Made by a program: the position numbers and the translations under genes
Notes under the pieces: model-generated
What the model was told of the DNA's origin: nothing
Database searches by the model: none
The model's input: the letters and a program-made list of their open reading frames with translations, nothing else
In this document: positions 26,523 to 35,575 of the stretch, one piece after another
How the letters are laid out: each line of letters opens with the position of its first letter
How positions within the stretch are numbered: the stretch's first letter is position 1
Origin: a bacterium
Lineage (GTDB): Bacteria > UBP14 > UBA6098 > JAFGQG01
Reading direction: 5' to 3'
Length of the DNA stretch: 36,564 nt
Assembly: GCA_016930435.1 (NCBI GenBank)
Contig: JAFGGQ010000117.1
Location: forward strand, 1 to 36,564

Positions 26523-27816
26523 TATTATAACGGAAGTGCTTTCCTGCCATGAATCTGCCGGGGAGCTTGTTAACTCGATGGTTCATAATTCCAATCTGGA
26601 TGACCGGGACCGCAAATTTGTTTTTAATCTAATATACGGCACCTTGAAAAATATTGCCAGAACCGACCATATCCTGGCGCAATTCTGTCATGATAACTCG
26701 ACCATCCATATAGTAGCCCGGAACATTTTAAGATTAGCGATTTACCAGCTTCTTTTTATGAACCGAACACCCCCTTATGCAATTATAAACACCTCGGTAG
26801 AAGCCAGCAAAATAATGAAAATTAGTCATCTTAAAGGTTTTATTAACGGCACCCTTCGAAATATTTCCAGAAACCTGGATAAAATTCAATACCCGGACAG
26901 GTATAAGAACCCTCCAGGCTACCTCGCCACGTATTACTCCTATCCGGAGTGGCTAATCAGGAGGTGGCTTACCAGGTTAACCCCCGGAGAAGTAGAGAAG
27001 ATCTGCGCGCGGGGGAATGAACCGGCACCCCTCTATATCCGGGTTAATTTGAACCGGACCTCTCCCGATAAACTTCAGAAACGGTTGGAGGAACAAGGCC
27101 ATATTCTTATCAGACATCCATTATTTGAAGATTTTTTCCTGATGCATAGCATGGCGGAGGTCCACCATAGCCGGGAATTTCAGGAGGGATTATTCACCTT
27201 CCAGGATCCCTTTACCAAGTTGCCCCTGCTGTTGCTGGACCCTCAACCCGGAGAGAAAGTACTGGATATTTGCTCGTTCCCGGGCGGCAAACTGGCTTAT
27301 ATCGATCAATTTATGAAGTCCGAGGGTATCCTGATCGGGATCGACAACAATATTCCTAAACTGGAGATGACAATATCCAACCTACGGCGGCTGAAATGCA
27401 ATCTGGCCCGTATTATAATCGCCGATGCTGTTGAGTTTAAGACTAACCTGAAATTTGACAAGATTTTGGTGGATGCTCCCTGTTCCAGTCTGGGAGTGTT
27501 AAGGCGATATCCGGAAGCCAAGCTATTCAGGGAAGAAGAGGATATTTTCAAATCGGCCAGGGTCCAACGCGCCATACTTCACAATGCGATTAACCTGCTC
27601 AAAAACGGAGGAAGGCTTGTATATTCCACCTGCACTTCCGAACCGGAGGAGAATCAAGCCCAGGTAGCATATTTAAAAGAACTGGGTTTTGTAACAGCAG
27701 AAATCCCGACCGGAATCCCATCGATGATGGTTAGGCCTGAGGGTTGGGTTAGCACTTTTCCCAATGATTTTAATATTGATGGAGGTTTTTCAGCTTCACT
27801 CATTAAAACCAATTGA
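26485..27816 (+). CDS. rsmB: 16S rRNA (cytosine-967-C5) methyltransferase RsmB
   Basis: RsmB methylates C967 of 16S rRNA using S-adenosylmethionine. The 443-residue product has an N-terminal NusB-like RNA-binding domain (about 5-140, with DRKFVFNLIYGTLKN and RLAIYQLLFM). The Rossmann methyltransferase domain follows: SAM-binding VLDICSFPGGK, motif IV DAPCSSLGVLRRYPE with its Cys, and motif VI YSTCTSEPEEN with the catalytic-type Cys. Length is close to the usual 430-450. I place the start at the ATG at 26485 because GGGGGA lies 8 bases upstream; an adjacent in-frame TTG at 26482 is less likely. The start is nested inside the end of the preceding gene. The following 229 bases lack a clear terminator. 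Confidence 0.92.
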   Translation: MEKSLGTRILALNIITEVLSCHESAGELVNSMVHNSNLDDRDRKFVFNLIYGTLKNIARTDHILAQFCHDNSTIHIVARNILRLAIYQLLFMNRTPPYAIINTSVEASKIMKISHLKGFINGTLRNISRNLDKIQYPDRYKNPPGYLATYYSYPEWLIRRWLTRLTPGEVEKICARGNEPAPLYIRVNLNRTSPDKLQKRLEEQGHILIRHPLFEDFFLMHSMAEVHHSREFQEGLFTFQDPFTKLPLLLLDPQPGEKVLDICSFPGGKLAYIDQFMKSEGILIGIDNNIPKLEMTISNLRRLKCNLARIIIADAVEFKTNLKFDKILVDAPCSSLGVLRRYPEAKLFREEEDIFKSARVQRAILHNAINLLKNGGRLVYSTCTSEPEENQAQVAYLKELGFVTAEIPTGIPSMMVRPEGWVSTFPNDFNIDGGFSASLIKTN

Positions 27817-27964
27817 TCTAAAGCTTAATCTGTAGTGACACATAAAAAAATGAACCCATATTTATAGGCTCTTTCAGAACTCTACCGGGAAACCCGGGTT
27901 AAAAACAAAGGGTCTCTTTAGGATAATGTTATCATTGGTTCCGCCACTTAAGGATTATATACTT

Positions 27965-27983
27965 AAGCATTAGATTAATGCTT
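27965..27983. promoter_or_regulatory. perfect palindrome at the pcm promoter, possible operator
   Basis: AAGCATTA-GAT-TAATGCTT is an uninterrupted 8-bp inverted repeat with a 3-base centre. Its right arm shares its last two bases with the -35 hexamer of the pcm promoter, a position where a bound repressor or activator would act. No regulator gene is nearby. Confidence 0.4.
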
Positions 27984-28009
27984 GACTAAGTTTTATTAAT
28001 ATATATATT
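27982..28009 (+). promoter_or_regulatory. sigma70-type promoter for the pcm operon
   Basis: TTGACT (27982-27987) and TATATT (28004-28009) are separated by 16 bases. Transcription near 28016 would read through pcm and the following genes at least to 32733, since no gap there exceeds 22 bases. Confidence 0.5.
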
Positions 28010-28045
28010 GAAACATTAAAATATTTACCAGAATATTTAAATATT

Positions 28046-28708
28046 GTGGAAAAAGATACAAAAAATGATTTTATAATCCGGCGGGGAAAAATGGTGTCTG
28101 ACCAGCTCGAGGCGCGCGGTATAAGGGACACCCGGGTTCTGGAAGCTTTTAGAAAGGTACCCCGGCATCTTTTTATGGGTGAATCGCACCGCTTTGAAGC
28201 CTATAGTGATCACCCAGTAGCCATTGGCGAGGGCCAGACCATTTCCCAACCTTACATCATTGCCCTGATGACCCAGGCGCTTGAAATCCAGCCAGAGGAC
28301 AAGGTTTTGGAAATAGGCACGGGTTCGGGATACCAAACCGCCATTCTGGCAGAACTCACCAAAAATGTCTTTTCAATCGAGACGATCCCTGTACTCGCTG
28401 AAAGGTCCCGTAAAATTCTTTTGGAACATGGTTACAATCTTATAAATTTCAAGCTTGGGGATGGCTTTTTCGGGTGGCCGGAGGAAGCTCCGTTTGACAA
28501 AATCATTATTACTGCTGCCCCACGTACCATTCCTCCCCCTCTGTTAGAGCAATTGAAGGTTGGGGGCAAGCTTGTTCTTCCCCGTGGTGATTGGACCCAG
28601 AAGCTTGTTCTGGTTGTCAAAAACGCTGATGGTAAGATCGTTGAAGAAATCCTTAGCGGCGTCATCTTCGTCCCTATGACCGGCAAAGCTCAGGAAGGAA
28701 AATATTGA
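28046..28708 (+). CDS. pcm: protein-L-isoaspartate O-methyltransferase
   Basis: Pcm methylates isoaspartyl residues in aged proteins to start their repair, using S-adenosylmethionine. The 220-residue product shows the family hallmarks: MVSDQLEARGI, VPRHLFM, IGEGQTISQPYIIALM, the SAM-binding VLEIGTGSGYQTAIL, and FDKIIITAAPRTIPPPLLEQLK. The GTG start at 28046 gives an N-terminus similar to family members that precede the MVxxQL motif by 10-15 residues, but it has no ribosome binding site. The ATG at 28091, with GGCGGGG upstream, is a credible alternative giving a 205-residue protein. It is first in a compact operon and its stop overlaps the next start in TTGA. Confidence 0.93.
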   Translation: MEKDTKNDFIIRRGKMVSDQLEARGIRDTRVLEAFRKVPRHLFMGESHRFEAYSDHPVAIGEGQTISQPYIIALMTQALEIQPEDKVLEIGTGSGYQTAILAELTKNVFSIETIPVLAERSRKILLEHGYNLINFKLGDGFFGWPEEAPFDKIIITAAPRTIPPPLLEQLKVGGKLVLPRGDWTQKLVLVVKNADGKIVEEILSGVIFVPMTGKAQEGKY

Positions 28709-29646
28709 GAAAGTTACTACTGCTTTACAGCTTCCTGCTAATATTACACGGTTTTACCGGTGCTGCAGGTATATTTGATAATGCCGGCACTTCCGCTTAT
28801 CCCTTTTTAAAACTGGACATTGGTGCGAGAGCAGCCAGTCTGGGTGGGGCTTACTCGGGTTATGCCAACTCTCCGGAAGGCTTTGCAACCAATCCGGGAG
28901 TACTTGGCTTCCAGGACAAACGAAGCGTAGTCACTACTTTCACTACCATGTACGCCTCCATAAACTCCGGTTTTCTTGCTTATTATCAGCCGCTATCATT
29001 ATGGAGAATCGGGGGTTATGTGAACTTCATGGATTATGGCAAGATGACCCGAACGGATAATAACGGACGGGAACTGGGTACCTTTGGCGCACAGGACCTT
29101 GCTTTCGCAATTTCGCTTAGCAGGGCCATCAACAGAAATTTGAGCTGGGGCGTAACCCCTAAATTAGTATATTCAGCAATAGACACTTTTAATTCCGTGG
29201 GCTTCGCCCTGGATGCCGGCGGAATGTGGGAGTTCAACCGGAAAAAGACCCGGGTCGGACTCGTTATTGCTAATATGGGATTTCAGAAAAACGGGTACAC
29301 CGATAGCCATAAGGACCCTCTCCCACTGACCGCCAAATTGGGCGGTTCCAGCCTTTTACCCGGATTGCCTATGATACTTTGCGGAGAAGTCTCCAGGGGT
29401 ATCGATGAGGATTTTAAGGTCAAGATCGGCGGTGAGATAGTCCAGTGGAAACCTCATTTTCTACTCCGTATTGGCTGGCAAAACCGGGCAAAAGTGGAGG
29501 ATGATAACGCATCAAATGAATGGTTGAATGGCCTCAATTCCGGTTTTGGCATATATTTGGGGAAATTCAGCCTGGATTATGGATTCAGTGGATTGGGAAC
29601 ACTGGGCAATATTCACCGCTTTACACTCAGCTACACCGATTTTTAG
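28705..29646 (+). CDS. PorV/PorQ-family outer-membrane protein
   Basis: A 313-residue predicted outer-membrane barrel. Signal peptide at about 1-21, then the family signature FLKLDIGARAASLGGAYSG and NSPEGFATNPGVLGF (about 33-72). Many amphipathic strands follow, and the chain ends in Phe (LSYTDF). The size and the SARAASLGG-like motif are closest to PorQ-type proteins of the T9SS, which shuttle or anchor cargo at the outer membrane. I cannot assign PorQ versus a general member of the family. The TTG start overlaps the pcm stop in TTGA and is preceded by AGGAAGGAAAA, so translation is probably coupled to pcm. It is the second member of the family in this window and, unlike the first, has no inserted propeller. 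Confidence 0.8.
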   Translation: MRKLLLLYSFLLILHGFTGAAGIFDNAGTSAYPFLKLDIGARAASLGGAYSGYANSPEGFATNPGVLGFQDKRSVVTTFTTMYASINSGFLAYYQPLSLWRIGGYVNFMDYGKMTRTDNNGRELGTFGAQDLAFAISLSRAINRNLSWGVTPKLVYSAIDTFNSVGFALDAGGMWEFNRKKTRVGLVIANMGFQKNGYTDSHKDPLPLTAKLGGSSLLPGLPMILCGEVSRGIDEDFKVKIGGEIVQWKPHFLLRIGWQNRAKVEDDNASNEWLNGLNSGFGIYLGKFSLDYGFSGLGTLGNIHRFTLSYTDF

Positions 29647-29657
29647 GGGAGCAGAAA

Positions 29658-31211
29658 ATGAGAGCCGTCACAATTGAATTAATGAAAAAACTGGACAGTC
29701 TGACCATTGAGGGACTTGGCATCCCCGGTATCGAGTTGATGGAGAAAGCCGGTGAGAACGTTGCCGCCATAGCCGAGGATCTTTTGAGGCAGATCAAGGG
29801 GAAAAAAGTCGCCATTATTTGTGGCAAGGGAAATAACGGCGGTGATGGTTGGGTAGCAGGCCGTTTCCTGCATCAGAAGCAATTCACAGTCCATTTTAAG
29901 CTGCTTGGAACGAAATCCGAGATACAGGGCGATGCCCTAACAAACCTTGAGAGAGCTATCAGACTGAATATACCCATCGAGGAGCTGGATTCACTTCCCG
30001 ACCTTCAGCAATATGATCTGATCATCGATGCTTTATTGGGCACCGGATTTACCGGTAAACCCGATGGGCTATTAGCAGAATTAATCGCTACAATCAATCA
30101 AACAGGCAAGCTGGTAGTGGCGGTGGACATGCCTTCAGGCGTCGATGGTGACACCGGTGAAATTCGTGGTGAAGCCATCAGAGCAGATACAACGGTTACT
30201 TTTGCTTATCCCAAGATGGGCCAGTTAATGTGGCCAGGCAGGAGGAATGTCGGGCGATTAGTAGTAGCGGATATTGGTATTCCCCCTGAACTGATCGGGA
30301 AAGAACCCGGTCCGGATTACCGCACTAACGACCTGGATGAACTCAAAGCACTTCTCCCTTATCGCCCGGAAGATGGGCATAAAGGGACTTTCGGTAAAGG
30401 GATAATTATTGCCGGTTCCGTTGGTTATACAGGTGCTGCTGCCATGGCCGGTGAATCATTTCTGCGCTCCGGCGCAGGATATGCAGTACTGGGCATTCCT
30501 CAGAGCTTAAACGAGGTTATGGAAACAAAACTGACCGAGGTAATCACTTATCCTTTGCCTGAAGCCCGGAAAAAAAGGGCCCTTTCGCTGAGGAGTCTGG
30601 GAGAAATCCTTAAACTATTGGATGATGCTAACAGCTTGATACTGGGTCCGGGATTATCCACTTTTCATGAGACCCGCGACCTGGTTCGCAGGTTGGTAAC
30701 CCGGGTTGAAGTACCATTTACCCTTGATGCCGACGCCCTTAACGCATTGGCATCCACCGCAGAACCCGATGCCGAGGATACCGTCTGGAGCCATATCACA
30801 TCTGCATTTGTGATGACCCCTCATTTGGGAGAGCTTTCCCGCCTGCTTAACCTTACTGTATCCCAGATCAAAGAATCCTTGTATAAGGACTGCCAGAAAT
30901 GGGCACAAAAATTCGGAGGGGTACTGGTGATCAAGGGTTCACCTACTATCATTCTCAGCCCGGACTCCCCCATTTATCTGAATCTAACTGGAAACGACGG
31001 CATGGCCACAGCCGGCAGCGGGGATGTTCTCTCCGGATTGATCGGAGGGTTTTTGGCGCAGGGACTGGGGACTCTGGAAGCTGCCCGAATGGGCGTTTAC
31101 ATCCATGGACTTGCCGGGGATATCGCCGCCAGGGACCTTAGTAAACAAGCCCTGATCGCTTCCGATATCATCAACTATATCCCAAAAGCTTTTTTACTCT
31201 TGAACGATTGA
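29658..31211 (+). CDS. nnrD: bifunctional NAD(P)H-hydrate epimerase / ADP-dependent NAD(P)H-hydrate dehydratase
   Basis: The enzyme repairs hydrated NADH and NADPH: the N-terminal half epimerises the R form and the C-terminal half dehydrates the S form using ADP. In the 517-residue product the epimerase part (about 1-215) shows GKGNNGGDGWVAGR (56-69), DALLGTGF and VVAVDMPSGVDGDTG. The ribokinase-like dehydratase part (about 225-517) shows HKGTFGKGIIIAGS, GPGLS, DADALNALA, MTPHLGELSRL and NDGMATAGSGDVLSG. I place the start at the ATG at 29658 because AGGGGAG lies about 8 bases upstream. An in-frame extension to 29520 would overlap the previous gene by over 120 bases and is rejected. It lies 11 bases after the PorV/PorQ-like gene. 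Confidence 0.94.
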   Translation: MRAVTIELMKKLDSLTIEGLGIPGIELMEKAGENVAAIAEDLLRQIKGKKVAIICGKGNNGGDGWVAGRFLHQKQFTVHFKLLGTKSEIQGDALTNLERAIRLNIPIEELDSLPDLQQYDLIIDALLGTGFTGKPDGLLAELIATINQTGKLVVAVDMPSGVDGDTGEIRGEAIRADTTVTFAYPKMGQLMWPGRRNVGRLVVADIGIPPELIGKEPGPDYRTNDLDELKALLPYRPEDGHKGTFGKGIIIAGSVGYTGAAAMAGESFLRSGAGYAVLGIPQSLNEVMETKLTEVITYPLPEARKKRALSLRSLGEILKLLDDANSLILGPGLSTFHETRDLVRRLVTRVEVPFTLDADALNALASTAEPDAEDTVWSHITSAFVMTPHLGELSRLLNLTVSQIKESLYKDCQKWAQKFGGVLVIKGSPTIILSPDSPIYLNLTGNDGMATAGSGDVLSGLIGGFLAQGLGTLEAARMGVYIHGLAGDIAARDLSKQALIASDIINYIPKAFLLLND

Positions 31212-31233
31212 AAAATTAACAAAGGAGAAAAAA

Positions 31234-32733
31234 ATGAAGAACCCGCTCAAATTTATGATCCTATGTCTAATTCTATTAATAGCATTTGCTGCAACAGCTA
31301 CTGCGCAAAGCCCTTATCCTGCAATCATTAATCCTACTGCATCAGCGCGTGGACTGACAGGCAATATATACTATAATGTTGATGCAACAACCGAACCATC
31401 ACCAGCCATAATTAGCGGCGCTACATTGAGTTACTCCACCTCGGTGCCTACGTTCACCACAGTGAATATGACCAATATTGGCACCTTCGGTTATGAATAT
31501 ACCTATGAAACCACCCAGAATCATCCTGCTACCGGAACACTTACCTATTACTTCACAACCAAGGGTTCCCCCAATTGGGCTACTGAATCTCCTAAAAATA
31601 CTGCCGACCAATGGCCTCCTAATGACGGATTGTTGGCTCAAACCTGCAACGAACCTACGGGCGATCTTGCCGGGGGTGTAACCGATAATTTTATGGACCT
31701 GACCGGTTATTATATTGGATACTCCGACACTTATATTTACGTCAGGCTGACCAATGCAGGTGGTGGGTGGCCTACCGACGGCGGTTGGTCCGGACCCTAT
31801 TATTCCTATGCCGCTGGTATTACTAATCCCGATCACCCCGAGGATAGTATATTCTACGCATTGACACTGGTCGATTTTCTCACCTATGGACCCGGATTAT
31901 ATAAACAAGTCGGCACCGGCGGGGGCTTGCCGAGCCGTCTCGGGGATATCGACTATTCAACATCCGGTAATAACCTTTATATGCGTTGTACAATAAGCTC
32001 GATTACCGGTGACGCGGATTGGGGGACCTGGCCCAGCGGCATCTTTGGCGGAGGCGCCCAAACACTTAAAATAGCTTCACTCGAAGATTTTATCCTCGCT
32101 GACGGAACCGATGGAGCAGGATTCTATCCACATACCCATACCATGAACCTTGCCGCCGCCAATACCGCTCCTGTACTCACCGATCCGGGCATTGCCAGGC
32201 TGAAATTCACCATATCCCCCGATGATATCTTTCAGGTCACATATACTGATGCTAATAATAACTGCCCTACTGTTCACAACGTCAACATCGATGGTTCCTT
32301 TTATATTTTGAGCAGTTCCGATCATAGCTACAACGATGGGGCCCTCTTTACCTACGACCATAGAGTTCCTTTTGATAATTTCTACTTCATCTTCTGCGAC
32401 GGAAAAGATACCGTGGAAACCGAGGAACTCTCAGTACCCGATGCAGTTAAAGCAAGAATCCCGGAACATTTCCTGATGGGCAATGCCTATCCCAATCCAT
32501 TCAACAGCAAAACCGAGATCAGCTTCTTTGCCGATAAATACTATTCTAAGCTTGAACTGATCATCAGCGACATAAGCGGCAGAAGGGTTGTTTCACGAAC
32601 ATTGGAAACTATTCAACCTGGCCAGAATCTCTTTTACTGGAGCCCAGAAAACTTGAATAGCGGGGTTTATTTCTATACGCTGAGAAACCAGGATTGGGTA
32701 TCATCAACCGGAAAACTGCTTTACATTAAATAG
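31234..32733 (+). CDS. secreted protein of unknown function with T9SS sorting domain
   Basis: I do not recognise the main body. The 499-residue protein has a clear signal peptide (about 1-25, ending TATAQ) and regions rich in Thr, Gly, Tyr and Pro. The middle (about 145-290) has short strands around YIGYSDTYIYVRLTNAGGGW, reminiscent of beta-sandwich carbohydrate-binding modules. A later segment (about 325-400, TYTDANNNCPTVHNVNIDG) resembles an Ig-like repeat with Asp-rich turns. The last 80 residues are a sorting domain (GNAYPNPFNSK, NSGVYFYTLR, ending KLLYIK). It is probably surface-attached or released by the T9SS. It follows nnrD by 22 bases with AAAGGAG upstream, and is probably the last gene of the pcm operon before a stem-loop. 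Confidence 0.8.
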   Translation: MKNPLKFMILCLILLIAFAATATAQSPYPAIINPTASARGLTGNIYYNVDATTEPSPAIISGATLSYSTSVPTFTTVNMTNIGTFGYEYTYETTQNHPATGTLTYYFTTKGSPNWATESPKNTADQWPPNDGLLAQTCNEPTGDLAGGVTDNFMDLTGYYIGYSDTYIYVRLTNAGGGWPTDGGWSGPYYSYAAGITNPDHPEDSIFYALTLVDFLTYGPGLYKQVGTGGGLPSRLGDIDYSTSGNNLYMRCTISSITGDADWGTWPSGIFGGGAQTLKIASLEDFILADGTDGAGFYPHTHTMNLAAANTAPVLTDPGIARLKFTISPDDIFQVTYTDANNNCPTVHNVNIDGSFYILSSSDHSYNDGALFTYDHRVPFDNFYFIFCDGKDTVETEELSVPDAVKARIPEHFLMGNAYPNPFNSKTEISFFADKYYSKLELIISDISGRRVVSRTLETIQPGQNLFYWSPENLNSGVYFYTLRNQDWVSSTGKLLYIK

Positions 32734-32756
32734 CTTTTATTCTGACTACCATTCTC

Positions 32757-32801
32757 AAGCGCAGTGAAGACCTTGTCTGATCCCGGTCTGTAGCTGCGCT
32801 T
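32757..32801 (+). terminator. two-part stem-loop before polA, possible terminator or leader structure
   Basis: AAGCGCAG (32757-32764) pairs perfectly with CTGCGCTT (32794-32801). Inside, AGACC (32768-32772) pairs with GGTCT (32785-32789), with a small internal loop. No T-run follows, so intrinsic termination is uncertain. It could also be a processing site or a 5' leader structure of polA, whose start lies 45 bases downstream. Confidence 0.4.
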
Positions 32802-32845
32802 AAGGTGTAAATTTAATAATAACCCTTTCCGGGAAAAAAATCGCC

Positions 32846-35566
32846 ATGCTCCAAAAAAAACGCATCTTTTTATTAGATGGTACTGCATTTGCATACCGGG
32901 CATATTTCAGTATGATCCGAACTCCTTTGACCAACTCAAAAGGACAGAATGTAAGCGCTGTTTATGGTACTGTGAATTCTATTCTCAAGCTGATGAGAGA
33001 TGAGAATCCGGAGTATATTGCTATTGCTTTCGATACTGCCAAACCCACCTTCCGGCATAAATTATATGCCGAATATAAATCCACCCGGGCTAAAATGCCT
33101 GAAGAATTAGGGGATCAATTACCAATCTTGAAGGAAGTAATGAGCGCCATGGGAGTACCCGTGATCGAGAAGGAGGGACTGGAGGCGGATGACCTGGTGG
33201 CAATCCTTGCCCGGGAGGCCGAAGAACAGAACTTGGAAGCCATACTGGTTACTAATGACAAGGATTTTTTCCAGTTGATAAATGAAAACATCAAGATACT
33301 GGAACCGGGGCGGGGCCAAAAACCATCCAAATGGTGGGACCTGAACAATGCCAAGGAAAAATTCGGGGTTCCCCCTCATCAGATCATTGATTTTATGGCC
33401 TTGATGGGCGACAGCAGCGATAATATTCCCGGGGTGCCCGGAATCGGCCCTAAAACAGCTCTGAAACTTATTCAGCAGTTCTCTTCATTGGACAATATAT
33501 ACCAGAACCTGGAACTGATAGACAATCCAAAACTCCGGGAGAAGCTTGAAAAAAACAGTGATTCAGCTTATCTTTCGCGCGAACTGGTGACCATTAAAAC
33601 CGACCTTAAATTAAAAATGGATCTGGAAGCCATCAAGAAGAATGAACCAGACCGTGAACGCTTGTTCGAACTCTTTAAAAATCTGGAATTCCAGTCCTTA
33701 ATGAAGCAATTTGAATTTGGGGGGTTCGAAGAAACCGATAAAAGTTGCTACAAGGCTATCAGGACTATAGAAGACCTTCAGAGTCTTGTTAAACTACTGA
33801 GTACTAAGCCCCGAATATGCCTGGATACTGAAACTACCAGTCTGGAGCCATTAAGGGCGGAGTTAGTAGGTATTTCACTGTCCCATCGCGCCAGGGAAGC
33901 TTTCTATATCCCCCTTGGACATCAAAGTCTGGAGATGTTCCCCGATGAGAAGCATTATCAAAACGTGGATTTACAGGCGGCATTAAAGGTGCTTAAACCA
34001 CTCCTGGAAAATGAAAATATCAAAAAAATCGGACAGAATATCAAATATGATATGCTTGTTCTTTCCCGGTATGGGATATCCGTGAAGGGGTTGGATTTCG
34101 ACCCTATGATCGCCTCCTACCTCCTGGAACCCAGTTCAAATCAACACGGTATGGATTACCTTGCAATGAAGTATCTGAACTACAAAACTACCACTTATAA
34201 AGAGCTTACGAAGGCAGGGAAAGGAAAACGATCATTCCCTGAAATTCCCATAGAAGAAGCTGCTAATTATTCCGGAGAGGATGCCGATATTACCCTCCGT
34301 CTGGCAGATATTTTAGCTCCCCAATTAAAGAACTTTGAGCTGGATGGTCTATTCAGGGAAATCGAATTGCCCCTTATTTATGTGCTTAAGGATATGGAAC
34401 TAACAGGGGTTAAACTGGATATACCTTTCCTTGCTGAGATGGCTGAAGACCTTAGGTTTCGGATGAAAAAACTGGAATCACAACTTTATCAGGAGGCAGG
34501 TGAACAGTTTAACATTAATTCATCCGTACAACTTAGGGATATTCTATTCAATAAATTCAGATTACCTGTAATCAAAAAAGTTAAAACCGGTCCGTCCACC
34601 GATGTGGAAGTGCTTCAAAAGCTAAAGGACGAACACCCGATCCCCAGGCTTATTCTGGAATACCGTGAATACGCCAAACTGCAAAATACTTATGTGGAGG
34701 CCCTGCCAAAACTGCTTCATCCGGAAACCGGCAAGATCCACACCTCTTTTAACCAGACTATCGCATCTACCGGACGGCTCTCCTCCAGCAATCCAAATCT
34801 TCAGAACATTCCTATCAGGGGTGAATACGGCCGTGAAATCCGAAGAGCATTCATCCCCTCATCGGAGGGTAATGTGCTGCTGTCAGCGGATTATTCACAG
34901 GTCGAACTCAGGATCATGGCTCACATAAGCGGTGATGATAATCTCAGAAGGGCTTTCCGTGAAGGCAAGGATATTCACTCCTATACCGCTTCACTCATCC
35001 TTCATAAACCCTTAAAAGAAATCGATTCCAGTGACCGCAGAATAGCCAAAACCGTTAACTTCGGTATTATTTATGGTATTTCCGGATTTGGGCTTTCAGA
35101 ACGCCTAAGAATGGATATCAAAGTCGCAAATACCTTTATAGAAAAATACTTCGAGCGCTATCCCGGCGTCAAAACCTATATGGATAATACAATCAAACAA
35201 GCTCATGAAGATGGTTACGTTACAACCATCTTCAGGCGCAGGCGGTATCTCCCCGAGTTGATGGGCAACAACCGCCAACAGATATCTATGGGGGAAAGAG
35301 TAGCAATAAATGCTCCTATTCAGGGCTCCGCCGCAGACCTTATCAAGATCGCAATGATCAATATTCACCGTAAACTCAGAAAATTCAATATGAAGACCAG
35401 GATGATCATCCAGGTACACGATGAACTTCTCTTCGATATTCCGGAAAATGAACTTCCCGCAGTGCAGGACCTTATTAGAACGGAAATGGAACATGCCGCT
35501 GAACTGGATGTGCCTTTGAAGGTTGACATAGGTGTCGGGAAGAACTGGCTTGAGGCTCACAGTTAG
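32846..35566 (+). CDS. polA: DNA polymerase I
   Basis: Repair and Okazaki-fragment polymerase, 906 residues, the usual length. The 5' nuclease domain (about 1-295) contains DGTAFAYRAYF, EADDLVAILA, TNDKDFFQLI and GDSSDNIPGVPGIGPKTA. The 3'-5' exonuclease domain (about 300-490) keeps its acidic residues: Asp 327 and Glu 329 in LDTETTSL, then GQNIKYDMLVL and YSGEDADITLRL. Proofreading is therefore probably intact, unlike in some bacterial homologues. The polymerase domain shows motif A DYSQVELRIMAHISGD (Asp 682), motif B RRIAKTVNFGIIYGISGFGL and motif C QVHDELLFDIP (Asp 859). The ribosome binding site is weak, and a stem-loop lies just upstream. rdgB follows after 9 bases. Confidence 0.97.
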   Translation: MLQKKRIFLLDGTAFAYRAYFSMIRTPLTNSKGQNVSAVYGTVNSILKLMRDENPEYIAIAFDTAKPTFRHKLYAEYKSTRAKMPEELGDQLPILKEVMSAMGVPVIEKEGLEADDLVAILAREAEEQNLEAILVTNDKDFFQLINENIKILEPGRGQKPSKWWDLNNAKEKFGVPPHQIIDFMALMGDSSDNIPGVPGIGPKTALKLIQQFSSLDNIYQNLELIDNPKLREKLEKNSDSAYLSRELVTIKTDLKLKMDLEAIKKNEPDRERLFELFKNLEFQSLMKQFEFGGFEETDKSCYKAIRTIEDLQSLVKLLSTKPRICLDTETTSLEPLRAELVGISLSHRAREAFYIPLGHQSLEMFPDEKHYQNVDLQAALKVLKPLLENENIKKIGQNIKYDMLVLSRYGISVKGLDFDPMIASYLLEPSSNQHGMDYLAMKYLNYKTTTYKELTKAGKGKRSFPEIPIEEAANYSGEDADITLRLADILAPQLKNFELDGLFREIELPLIYVLKDMELTGVKLDIPFLAEMAEDLRFRMKKLESQLYQEAGEQFNINSSVQLRDILFNKFRLPVIKKVKTGPSTDVEVLQKLKDEHPIPRLILEYREYAKLQNTYVEALPKLLHPETGKIHTSFNQTIASTGRLSSSNPNLQNIPIRGEYGREIRRAFIPSSEGNVLLSADYSQVELRIMAHISGDDNLRRAFREGKDIHSYTASLILHKPLKEIDSSDRRIAKTVNFGIIYGISGFGLSERLRMDIKVANTFIEKYFERYPGVKTYMDNTIKQAHEDGYVTTIFRRRRYLPELMGNNRQQISMGERVAINAPIQGSAADLIKIAMINIHRKLRKFNMKTRMIIQVHDELLFDIPENELPAVQDLIRTEMEHAAELDVPLKVDIGVGKNWLEAHS

Positions 35567-35575
35567 GAAAAACCA

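Noticed and set aside
27885-27897. CCGGG-AAA-CCCGG hairpin after rsmB as a terminator
   Set aside because: The stem is only 5 bp and is followed by TTAAAAAC and not a T-run. It also overlaps a self-complementary AACCCGGGTT, so chance folding is likely.
29520-29657. In-frame N-terminal extension of the NAD(P)H-hydrate repair enzyme
   Set aside because: It lies inside the coding sequence of the PorV/PorQ-like gene in another frame. The ATG at 29658 has a good ribosome binding site and matches the family start.
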